Shown here: piece by piece, positions 36,753 to 44,462 of the stretch
How positions within the stretch are numbered: the stretch's first letter is position 1
Layout: each line of letters opens with the position of its first letter
From: an uncultured Roseibium sp.
GTDB lineage: Bacteria; Pseudomonadota; Alphaproteobacteria; Rhizobiales; Stappiaceae
DNA length: 64,000 bases
Direction: 5' to 3'
Assembly: GCF_947496995.1 (NCBI RefSeq)
Contig: NZ_CANMFD010000001.1
Span: forward strand, 616,692 to 680,691
Made by a program: the position numbers and the translations under genes
The notes under the pieces: generated by a model
Seen by the model: the letters and a program-made list of their open reading frames with translations, nothing else
Databases searched by the model: none
Told to the model about the DNA's origin: nothing

Positions 36753-38002
36753 TGGAGGTCGACAGTCCTTTGACGCAAAGCACTGAAATTGAAACTGCGC
36801 TCACGGAATTGGTCACGGAGTGCCCGGAACTCGCCCAACTCGAGGCATTGCTCTCTCAATTCAATGTTTTCAGGGTCCTTGGAGCGACCCACAGCGAATT
36901 GAGACATTCCAACATGCTGGCGTGGCTATTCGATCCGTCCGGTTCGCATGGCCTTGATGACCTTTTTCTCCGCCGATGGTTGATGGAAGTCATGAAAAGG
37001 GGTGCAGAGCTGGACAGCCGGCCAAAAGGCTGGGTGTCACCAATCGCTATTGATGTGATGGAAATAGATCGCGTCGAAACGCACCGCGAATTCGATTTCA
37101 TTGACTTGTTGCTCGAAATTCACCCTAAACAGGGAAAACCTTGGCTGATCTGCATTGAAAACAAGGTGGGAGCAACCGAGGGGCCGGACCAGCTCAAGCG
37201 ATACTATGAAAAGATTGAGCGAAGATTCGAAAGCTTCGATCGAAGAATCTATGTGTATTTGACCGCACATGAAGGCACTGCGAAGCACAATCAATTTATC
37301 GATGCGGGATATAAGACCGTAATCGCTGTCCTCGCCCAGTGCATTAAGCAACAGGAGGACAGCATCGGGCCGGAACCGCTCATTTTGATGACCCATTATC
37401 AAGATCTGCTCAAGGAGTTTTTTATGGACGACGGTGAGGCAGCACGACTTGCGCGACGGATCTATATGAAACACCGGCAGGCTCTTGATTTCATTTTTGA
37501 AAACAAGGTCGATCCCAAATTCGAAGCGACAAATGCGATTGAAAAAGCGTTGGCTCAGCAAAGTGATCGGTTGGAGTTGGTTATGGCGCCGTCCAGCAAG
37601 GGCAACGTCAGATTTCTGCCAAAGGAATGGGCTGTCGACGAAAACACGGGAGGCACAGCCTGGGGAGAGAACAGCAGATATGTGCTCTGTGAACTTTCGC
37701 TTTGGTCGAAGACGGTCAACTTGCACGTTATTCTTGGACGTGCTCCGGAAAGCTGGGCGGAACTGGTTTGGCAGCGAGCTGAGCATCCACCATTTCGACG
37801 TACTCGGAACAAGCGGCCGCAGTACTGGGTGAAACCTCACACCATCAAATCCTCAATTTCCGTCGCCAGGCTTTTTGAACTCAGCGACGAGGAAACGGTG
37901 GACGAATTAATGCCCTGGTTGAAAAATCAGCTGGCAACCGAAAACTTCCGGGCCGTTACTGCCGAAATTTCAAAACTCCTGCCAAGCCTGAAAGCCGAAT
38001 AA
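36752..38002 (+). CDS. PDDEXK_4-family nuclease encoded within the Type I operon
   Basis: The 416-aa protein has the PDDEXK_4 pattern: RHSNMLAWLFDPSGSHGLDD (the substrate helix with the conserved HSxxLAWLL-like segment) and EFDFIDLLLEIHP followed by WLICIENKVGATEGPDQLKR, giving D113 and the E-x-K of the PD-(D/E)xK core (approximate numbering). These proteins are found near restriction and other defence loci. The gene starts within the hsdR stop (TAATG) and hsdM follows 3 bp after its stop, so it is a stable part of this operon. The C-terminal half has no recognised domain. Its target is unknown. Confidence 0.85.
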   Translation: MEVDSPLTQSTEIETALTELVTECPELAQLEALLSQFNVFRVLGATHSELRHSNMLAWLFDPSGSHGLDDLFLRRWLMEVMKRGAELDSRPKGWVSPIAIDVMEIDRVETHREFDFIDLLLEIHPKQGKPWLICIENKVGATEGPDQLKRYYEKIERRFESFDRRIYVYLTAHEGTAKHNQFIDAGYKTVIAVLAQCIKQQEDSIGPEPLILMTHYQDLLKEFFMDDGEAARLARRIYMKHRQALDFIFENKVDPKFEATNAIEKALAQQSDRLELVMAPSSKGNVRFLPKEWAVDENTGGTAWGENSRYVLCELSLWSKTVNLHVILGRAPESWAELVWQRAEHPPFRRTRNKRPQYWVKPHTIKSSISVARLFELSDEETVDELMPWLKNQLATENFRAVTAEISKLLPSLKAE

Positions 38003-38005
38003 CCC

Positions 38006-39454
38006 ATGTCCGTCCGTACAACCGTCAAGTCCATCCAGGACATCATGCGCCAGGATGCAGGCGTCGATGGTGATGCCCAGCGCATCAGCCAGCTTTGCTG
38101 GATGTTTTTCCTCAAGATCATCGACGATCAGGACCAGGAATTCGAACTCCTGAAGGACGATTACAAATCGCCGATCCCCGAGCGCTTTCAATGGCGAAAC
38201 TGGGCTGCGGATCCGGAAGGGATCACCGGAGATGATCTGCTCACCTTCATCAACGGGGAGCTGTTCCCAACGCTGAAAGAGCTGGCGCTGGCAACACCGC
38301 GCGCGCGCACCGTCCGCGATGTCTTCGAGGACGCCTACAATTACATGAAGTCCGGTCAGTTGATGCGCCAGGTGGTCAACAAGATTGACGGCATCGACTT
38401 CAACAATCTGAGTGAACGCCAGCATTTCGGCGACATTTACGAGCAGATCCTCAACGATCTGCAATCCGCCGGCAATGCAGGGGAATACTACACCCCCCGG
38501 GCCGTGACCGCCTTCATGGTCCAGATGACAGATCCGAAGCCCGGGGAGACCCTGTTCGATCCGGCCTGCGGAACTGGCGGGTTTCTGACCTGCTCTATCC
38601 GGCACATGCGGGACGAGTACGTGAAACGTCCGGAGGACGAAGTCATCATGCAGACTTCGCTACGGGCTGTCGAAAAGAAACAGTTGCCGCACATGCTGGC
38701 GGTTACCAACATGCTGCTTCACGGGATTGAGGATCCGTCCTTCCTGCGCCACGACAACACGCTCGCTCGGCCCTACATCTCCTGGGGGCAGGACGAGCGT
38801 GTTGACATCATCCTGAGCAATCCTCCCTTCGGCGGGCGAGAGGAGGATGGCATCGAGAGCAACTTCCCGCAGCACTTCCGCACACGCGAGACCGCCGACC
38901 TCTTCCTCGCCCTGATCGTTCGCCTTCTGAAACCCGGTGGACGTGCGGCGGTGGTCCTGCCCGACGGCTCGCTCTTCGGCGAGGGCGTCAAGACCCGGCT
39001 CAAGGAACACCTAATGGAGGAATGCAACCTTCACACCATCGTGCGCCTGCCGAACTCGGTGTTCAGGCCCTACGCCTCAATCGGGACCAACCTGCTTTTT
39101 TTCGAGAAGGGCGCACCAACCTCTGACGTCTGGTTCTGGGAGCATCAGGTGCCGGAAGGGCAGAAAGCTTATTCCATGACCCGGCCCATCCGGTTGGAGC
39201 ATCTGGCAGACTGCGCTGCTTGGTGGGGAGGCAAGGAGCGTAGGGGACGGGCGGAAAATCAGCGCGCCTGGAAGGCTTCCCTCGAGGATATCAAGGCCCG
39301 CGGCTACAACCTTGACATCAAGAACCCGCACACGGTCGAGGAGGATCACGGTGACCCGGAAACCCTTCTGAAGGATCTGACTACTGCCGAAACCGAGGTA
39401 ACGGAGATCCGCGACCAGCTGAAGGCCATCCTGGCGGAGGCACTCGCACAATGA
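38006..39454 (+). CDS. hsdM: Type I restriction-modification, M (methyltransferase) subunit
   Basis: HsdM methylates adenine N6 at the target with HsdS and forms the core of the Type I complex. The 482-aa protein has the N-terminal helical domain (QDIMRQDAGVDGDAQRISQL, CWMFFLKIIDDQDQEFELL) and the methyltransferase domain with the SAM motif TLFDPACGTGGFLTCSIRHM (about 182-195) and the catalytic ILSNPPFGGREEDG (NPPF, about 271). GRAAVVLPDGSLFGEGVKTR is also characteristic. The next gene starts inside its stop (ATGA). Confidence 0.97.
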   Translation: MSVRTTVKSIQDIMRQDAGVDGDAQRISQLCWMFFLKIIDDQDQEFELLKDDYKSPIPERFQWRNWAADPEGITGDDLLTFINGELFPTLKELALATPRARTVRDVFEDAYNYMKSGQLMRQVVNKIDGIDFNNLSERQHFGDIYEQILNDLQSAGNAGEYYTPRAVTAFMVQMTDPKPGETLFDPACGTGGFLTCSIRHMRDEYVKRPEDEVIMQTSLRAVEKKQLPHMLAVTNMLLHGIEDPSFLRHDNTLARPYISWGQDERVDIILSNPPFGGREEDGIESNFPQHFRTRETADLFLALIVRLLKPGGRAAVVLPDGSLFGEGVKTRLKEHLMEECNLHTIVRLPNSVFRPYASIGTNLLFFEKGAPTSDVWFWEHQVPEGQKAYSMTRPIRLEHLADCAAWWGGKERRGRAENQRAWKASLEDIKARGYNLDIKNPHTVEEDHGDPETLLKDLTTAETEVTEIRDQLKAILAEALAQ

Positions 39455-40533
39455 ATGAATTGAACTTTTCCGACGATGCCCTCGGACGTCTCCGGGCAGC
39501 CAAGGCAGTCATGCTTGATCGCGAGGATATCCGCAAGATTCAGGAATCCAAGGACCAGGTTCTTGCCCGCTACAATCCAGCTTTCCAGACCGGAGCGATC
39601 GACACCCTGTCAGAGGATGTCCTCCGGTCTTTTCTGTATTTTGAAAACAACCATCATTGGTCGGGATTGAATCGGCAGGTGAACCGCATTTGCGCGGACA
39701 TGGAAGCAACCCGTCAGGCTCTTGCAGAGCTTGTCGATGAAACGCTGCCAATCGAGGGCCGGATGCATGCAGCAACTGGCATCAAGGGCATGGGCAAGGG
39801 CATCATCACCGCCATATTGCATGTTGCCTACCCGTACAAATACGGCGTCTGGAACAACACCTCCAATGACGGATTGCTCGACTTAGGTCTTCTCCCGGCA
39901 TTCCCTCGCGGTGCCAGCTTCGGTGAACGGTATGAGGCAGTCAATCGGGTGCTCACGCACCTAGCACAGGAGTTGGATGTAGACCTCTGGACGCTTGATA
40001 CGATGTGGTGGTTTCTTCACGTGGAAGAAGACCTGGACGAGGAAGAGACCAACCTTCCTGAGGAACCGGCTGATCCTTTAGCAAAAGGACAGAACACCAG
40101 AAAGGCCCGGTTCGCCCTGGAGCGTCATCTACACGACTACATGTTCGACAATTGGGACATGCTAGACCTCGCAAAAGAATGGAACATCTTCAGCCGGGAC
40201 GGAGAACCTGAAGCCGGCTACGAATTCCGCACACCGATCGGCCGGATCGACCTGCTTGCACGACACAAGACCGATCCACGATGGTTGGTGATCGAACTCA
40301 AGCGCGAAAAATCCTCTGATGCCGTTGTCGGTCAGGTCCTCCGCTACATGGGCTGGGTTCAAAAACATCTCGTGGAAGATGGCGAAGAAGTTGAAGGCCT
40401 TGTTGTGGCCACAGAAGGGGATCCGCAACTTCATTATGCGCTCGAAGTCGTGCCTTCGGTTTCCTTCAAGTCCTATGAGGTAGAGTTCCGCCTCAAGGCA
40501 GGCCCCTCGTTCGAGGAGTTTGCCAAGCCATGA
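39451..40533 (+). CDS. NucS-like C-terminal nuclease-domain protein between hsdM and hsdS
   Basis: The 360-aa protein has an N-terminal helical region with AATGIKGMGKGIITAILHVA (a HhH-like GIKGMGKG turn), then an acidic linker (EEDLDEEETNLPEEPADP) and a C-terminal PD-(D/E)xK domain resembling DUF91/NucS: GRIDLLARHKTDPRWLVIEL, KREKSSDAVVGQVLRYMGWV and VEGLVVATEGDP. The D and E-x-K core is intact at about residues 267 and 283. NucS-type domains cut mismatched or branched DNA. Overlaps with hsdM and hsdS on both sides (ATGA) show stable co-inheritance. Its role in the Type I complex is not known to me. Confidence 0.82.
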   Translation: MNELNFSDDALGRLRAAKAVMLDREDIRKIQESKDQVLARYNPAFQTGAIDTLSEDVLRSFLYFENNHHWSGLNRQVNRICADMEATRQALAELVDETLPIEGRMHAATGIKGMGKGIITAILHVAYPYKYGVWNNTSNDGLLDLGLLPAFPRGASFGERYEAVNRVLTHLAQELDVDLWTLDTMWWFLHVEEDLDEEETNLPEEPADPLAKGQNTRKARFALERHLHDYMFDNWDMLDLAKEWNIFSRDGEPEAGYEFRTPIGRIDLLARHKTDPRWLVIELKREKSSDAVVGQVLRYMGWVQKHLVEDGEEVEGLVVATEGDPQLHYALEVVPSVSFKSYEVEFRLKAGPSFEEFAKP

Positions 40534-42221
40534 ACGTGGATCGGTTGCTTCAACTCTATGAAAAAGTCGCCGACACGCCGGAAGCTGTTCCACGGCTGCG
40601 GCAGTTTGTTCTGGATCTCGCCGTCCGGGGAAAGCTGATACCCCAAGATCCTTCCGACGAACCGGCATCGGAGTTGCTGAAAAGGATTGTGGCTGTAAAT
40701 GCGCGCCTGAAGGTCAAACACAGCTCTACGCCAGTAGCTGGTGAAGAGTTTCCGTTTCCCTTGCCCAAAGGGTGGACTTGGAGCCGAATTGGAGACCTGT
40801 GCTCAAAGACTGGCTCTGGAAGCACGCCCAGAGGTGGGAAGGAAGTTTACAAAACCACTGGCGTCCCATTCTTACGTTCGCAGAATGTGTACGATGACGG
40901 TCTGCGTCTTGCCGATGTAGCCTACATTGACGAGGAAGTGCACGAACGCATGGCCGGCACGAAAGTTGTCGCGGCAGACCTGCTACTGAACATTACCGGA
41001 GGCTCGATCGGACGCTGTTGCCGGGTTCCAGATGACTTCGGCGAAGCGAACATCAGCCAGCATGTAGCCATCATACGGCCGTCGGCCGAAGGAATGTCGG
41101 ACTTCCTGCACAAGCTGATCCTTTCTCCGTATTTTCAGGACTTTATTTTCGGTGGGCAGACCGGAGCAGGTCGCGGCGGTTTGCCGAAAAACAGAATGGA
41201 TCGGATTATCGTTGCCCTTCCACCCCTCCCCGAGCAGCAACGCATCGTAGCACGGGTCGACGAATTGATGGCATTGCTGGACCGCCTTGAAACGGCGCGA
41301 TTGCAGCGAGAAGCTAGCCGCGACCGTCTGGCCACCGCCAGTCTCGCCCGCCTGACCGGACCTGCTGCGACGACAGAAGACTTTGCTGCCAGCGCCCGCT
41401 TCGCCCTCGTCGCGCTTCCTGCTCTCACCACACGTTCAGACCAGATCAAACAACTCCGCCAGACCATCCTAAACCTTGCTGTCCGTGGGAAACTGGCGGA
41501 ACAGGATCCGAATGACGAACCGGTCATTCTGCCCCAATCCGGTAGAGTTAACTGTCCAGAGCCGCTGCCAACCACCTGGCACTATACGCGCCTTGTCCAT
41601 CTCCTCGCCGAGAATACGCGCAACGGCTACTCGCGACGCCCAGACGATGCAGATAACGGAGTGCCTATCCTACGCATCAGTGCCGGAACAGTCCGACAAG
41701 ACGGCATAGTCGCGGAGGAGGAACACAAACTAATCAGCGGTATTGATGATGCTACGCGCATTCAATACAACCTTCAACGTGGCGACTTGCTAGCTTGCCG
41801 TTTCAACGGCAACAGGGCGTTTGTAGGCCGTCTGACGCTGTTCGATGACTACTTGCGGCTCAATCCGATTTATCCTGACAAGCTGATCCGAGTGCGCCTC
41901 GATCGGCGGTTTGCCTTGCCAGAGTTCATCCGCTTAGCGGGCGAAAGCGAACTTGTCAGAGGAAACATTGAGGCGTTCTGCGCGACCACAGTCGGCAACT
42001 GGGGGATAAGCGCGTCAAATCTTAAGGAGGTGCCATTCCCCCTCCCCCCCCTCGCCGAACAACATCGCATCGTGGCGAAGGTTGATGCCCTTCTTGCACT
42101 CTGCGACAGTCTCGAGGCCGCCCTCAACCGCGTAGACACGACCCGCGCCCGCCTCCTCAATTCTCTCCTTCACGAGGCTCTCCCCCCGGCGACAGAAACC
42201 CAACAAGAGGCGGCTGAATGA
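40530..42221 (+). CDS. hsdS: Type I restriction-modification, S (specificity) subunit
   Basis: HsdS reads the bipartite DNA target. The 563-aa protein has an N-terminal helix related to HsdS CR, the first target recognition domain (about 70-230: PLPKGWTWSRIGDLCSKTGS, GVPFLRSQNVYDDGLRLADV), a conserved coiled-coil (PLPEQQRIVARVDELMALLD), the second TRD (about 345-500: RNGYSRRPDDADNGVPILRI) and the second conserved coil (PLAEQHRIVAKVDALLALCD). Both halves are complete, so the enzyme should recognise a two-part site. Both ends overlap neighbours (ATGA). Confidence 0.95.
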   Translation: MNVDRLLQLYEKVADTPEAVPRLRQFVLDLAVRGKLIPQDPSDEPASELLKRIVAVNARLKVKHSSTPVAGEEFPFPLPKGWTWSRIGDLCSKTGSGSTPRGGKEVYKTTGVPFLRSQNVYDDGLRLADVAYIDEEVHERMAGTKVVAADLLLNITGGSIGRCCRVPDDFGEANISQHVAIIRPSAEGMSDFLHKLILSPYFQDFIFGGQTGAGRGGLPKNRMDRIIVALPPLPEQQRIVARVDELMALLDRLETARLQREASRDRLATASLARLTGPAATTEDFAASARFALVALPALTTRSDQIKQLRQTILNLAVRGKLAEQDPNDEPVILPQSGRVNCPEPLPTTWHYTRLVHLLAENTRNGYSRRPDDADNGVPILRISAGTVRQDGIVAEEEHKLISGIDDATRIQYNLQRGDLLACRFNGNRAFVGRLTLFDDYLRLNPIYPDKLIRVRLDRRFALPEFIRLAGESELVRGNIEAFCATTVGNWGISASNLKEVPFPLPPLAEQHRIVAKVDALLALCDSLEAALNRVDTTRARLLNSLLHEALPPATETQQEAAE

Positions 42222-42574
42222 GCTTTCGCGTATTGGATGCATTGCCCATCCTGGTGCTTCGCTTTGGAGAGACGATCAACAAAGTCCCGGATGATCGCAA
42301 CGGGCGTCGGGGATATGAAAACAAGAAAGTCATGGGCTTTCGGACGCGGTCCGGCAAAGTCCTGGCTCTGGACGTTGACGGAGAATACGACGAGGTGGAG
42401 GTCTGGATCGAACCACCAGCACCTCCGGCGATCATTGGCATCCGTATTTTGAAACCCCGGGAAAGTCACGACCTCCATCGAACGGAACTCGCGCCGCTTG
42501 CGAAAAAGGCAGGTGTCTATCTGACGGCTGAAACGAAAGCGGGATTTGAGGAATTGCTCTCGTGGTATGCATGA
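42218..42574 (+). CDS. Small protein of unknown function coupled to hsdS (118 aa)
   Basis: ATGA overlap with hsdS makes it the sixth gene of the Type I operon. The protein (MSFRVLDALPILVLRFGETI, GRRGYENKKVMGFRTRSGKV, AIIGIRILKPRESH, DLHRTELAPLAKKAG) shows no catalytic motif and no membrane segment; the middle is beta-rich. It might regulate restriction or protect the host, but nothing in the sequence shows this. A 130-bp spacer follows before the next gene. Confidence 0.7.
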   Translation: MSFRVLDALPILVLRFGETINKVPDDRNGRRGYENKKVMGFRTRSGKVLALDVDGEYDEVEVWIEPPAPPAIIGIRILKPRESHDLHRTELAPLAKKAGVYLTAETKAGFEELLSWYA

Positions 42575-42706
42575 GCAGCCGCCCCTTCAAAAGTGTACAA
42601 GACATAAGGCTGGGCGCATTCCCGTGGTGACCCGCGCTTGCTTGTGTGACGCGTGTCATTACAGGGCACGCCCCGCGACTGCCGTTATCAAACGGGAGAA
42701 TGCGCA

Positions 42707-43666
42707 ATGAATTCAAAGAGTAAGGATTCTCCAGAAGTCGTCGAATTTATGCTTTTGTTCAATCGTCTGAAGGAGTGGTTCGACGATGCTCCTGATTTGC
42801 TTGCCAAACAGGCTCTCGGCGATGAAGAAGCGGAAAAGCTTTGTGCCAGGCTGTCTCAGGTTGGCTTTTTTCTGACTATGAACGAGCGGCGCGCTCGTTC
42901 GCTTTTTACGGGGCCCGTCGACCCGGCGTTCCTTGCCGCCTGGCGTGATTACGAGGAACGTTACCAAGCGGTTGTTGCGGGCGTTTGGCTTTCGAACATA
43001 CTGCCTCGTCCTGCGACCAACGGCACCTCTCGGATTCCGAGCGCAGAACTGCAGTGGCAAGCTGCGCATGAGGATGCAAAGGAGCAGGCAAGCGGTATCG
43101 AGGCGGCGCTCGATTTCGCGAAACACAACGCAGACCAGGCAGACAGGTGGAATGACCAACCGGACTTCATTGAAGAAATTCAGGAAGGAACGGCTGCATG
43201 GAGACGTCTGAAGAAGGACACCGGATTCGACTCGACCGGTGTTTTTCGACGTCGCGAACTCATCCCATTCGTCCTGGTTCCTCGACGGGTCTTAGATAAG
43301 TGTGGCGAAACCGAAGCGCATTCGATGTTGAAAAATCTGCAACAGGCACACGACGCCTTTGTTTTCGGCGCCCCATTTGCCGCCATTGCCCTCATGCGCT
43401 CGATCATGGAAGCCGTGCTCCGTGACCACTACGAGGTTTCGGGATACGACCTCAACGAACGGATCAAGAAAGCTCACAAGCTGCTGCCCCCTGGAGCAAA
43501 TCAGGCGGCACTGCATCGTCTGCGAAAACTGGCAAATGCCATCCTTCATATCGATCAGGAAAAGGACGAGGGATTACCAAAACTGGATGACGTTCAGTTG
43601 GAGAAGGAGATCGTCTCACTTCTGTTTGTCCTGCGTGCGTTGATCGAGGGCGCGCGAGTTAAGTAA
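42707..43666 (+). CDS. DUF4145/HEPN-like protein (319 aa)
   Basis: The C-terminal 120 residues carry AHDAFVFGAPFAAIALMRSI, MEAVLRDHYEVSGYDLNERI and ALHRLRKLANAILHIDQEKD, the pattern of DUF4145, a helical HEPN-superfamily domain in which the R-K-L-A-N-A-I-L-H stretch sits where HEPN RNases have their Rx4-6H catalytic motif. HEPN proteins are often RNA-cleaving toxins. The N-terminal 200 residues are charged and helical, without a recognised domain. ATG 42707 has GGGAG upstream, so the longer 42653 start is not preferred. It is unlinked by overlap to the hsd genes. RNase activity is inference. Confidence 0.7.
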   Translation: MNSKSKDSPEVVEFMLLFNRLKEWFDDAPDLLAKQALGDEEAEKLCARLSQVGFFLTMNERRARSLFTGPVDPAFLAAWRDYEERYQAVVAGVWLSNILPRPATNGTSRIPSAELQWQAAHEDAKEQASGIEAALDFAKHNADQADRWNDQPDFIEEIQEGTAAWRRLKKDTGFDSTGVFRRRELIPFVLVPRRVLDKCGETEAHSMLKNLQQAHDAFVFGAPFAAIALMRSIMEAVLRDHYEVSGYDLNERIKKAHKLLPPGANQAALHRLRKLANAILHIDQEKDEGLPKLDDVQLEKEIVSLLFVLRALIEGARVK

Positions 43667-43739
43667 TGGACTTGAAAGGCGAATATTCTCAATCAGCGGG
43701 CGCTCTGCGACTAACCACTGCAATTCTTGAAAGAAGCAC

Positions 43740-44210
43740 ATGGGAGAGACAATCGACTGGGGCCAGGTCGCCCGGTTTCTCGATGATCTATATACTGCGT
43801 CTGACGGTCTGGAACGGATGTTTCCTGGTCGCAAGTTCACTCTGGATGGTCATCTCGTCGGGAGTATAGGCGAAGTACTTGCCGCCTACATGTTCGACCT
43901 CGAACTGAACCCGGCTTCAACACTGGGTCACGACGCAACGGCGCGTGATAGCCGAAACGTCGAAATCAAATTGACCCAGGGCTCAAGCGTTGCAATACGG
44001 CATGAACCGGAACATCTCATTGTCTTGCACAGACCCAAGAATGCTCAGGTGCGGGTCGTCTACAACGGGCCAGGATCTGTTGTGTGGAGCGCCGCCGGCA
44101 CGATGCAGAAGAACGGCCAAAGATCCATATCCATTGCCCGATTGTCCGGTCTCGATAAAGAAGTCTTTGAAAGAGATCGACTGCCGCAACAAAGGATGCC
44201 GCCGGTGTAA
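43740..44210 (+). CDS. DUF6998-like PD-(D/E)xK-fold protein (156 aa)
   Basis: The sequence GRKFTLDGHLVGSIGEVLAA, YMFDLELNPASTLGHDATAR, NVEIKLTQGSSVAIR and HEPEHLIVLHRPKN has the E...D...E-x-K layout of a small restriction-endonuclease-fold domain (conserved E about 43, D about 62, E-I-K near 74). DUF6998 proteins of this length occur in defence islands. It may act with the preceding HEPN-like gene (74-bp spacer) or stand alone. The protein ends 250 bp before the helicase operon. Activity is untested. Confidence 0.65.
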   Translation: MGETIDWGQVARFLDDLYTASDGLERMFPGRKFTLDGHLVGSIGEVLAAYMFDLELNPASTLGHDATARDSRNVEIKLTQGSSVAIRHEPEHLIVLHRPKNAQVRVVYNGPGSVVWSAAGTMQKNGQRSISIARLSGLDKEVFERDRLPQQRMPPV

Positions 44211-44462
44211 CCATGAGGATCGGGTGCACCATAATGTTGCGGCATCCGGCGCGGCCATGAACGCCTTTAGTGGTTCTTTTGTAGTCTGATCCGAAAGACC
44301 GTCAATTTCTGAATTTTCTGCCGAAGTGGTTCAACGATTGGGCACCCGAAATTCGAACTACGAACCACCTCTTGAAGCACAGTTTACGCGCGAAAAACAT
44401 ATCGCGCACAGGTTGCGCCATGTATATGGCTCTCCTAGAATGCTCTGAAATTCCGCCTGAAT

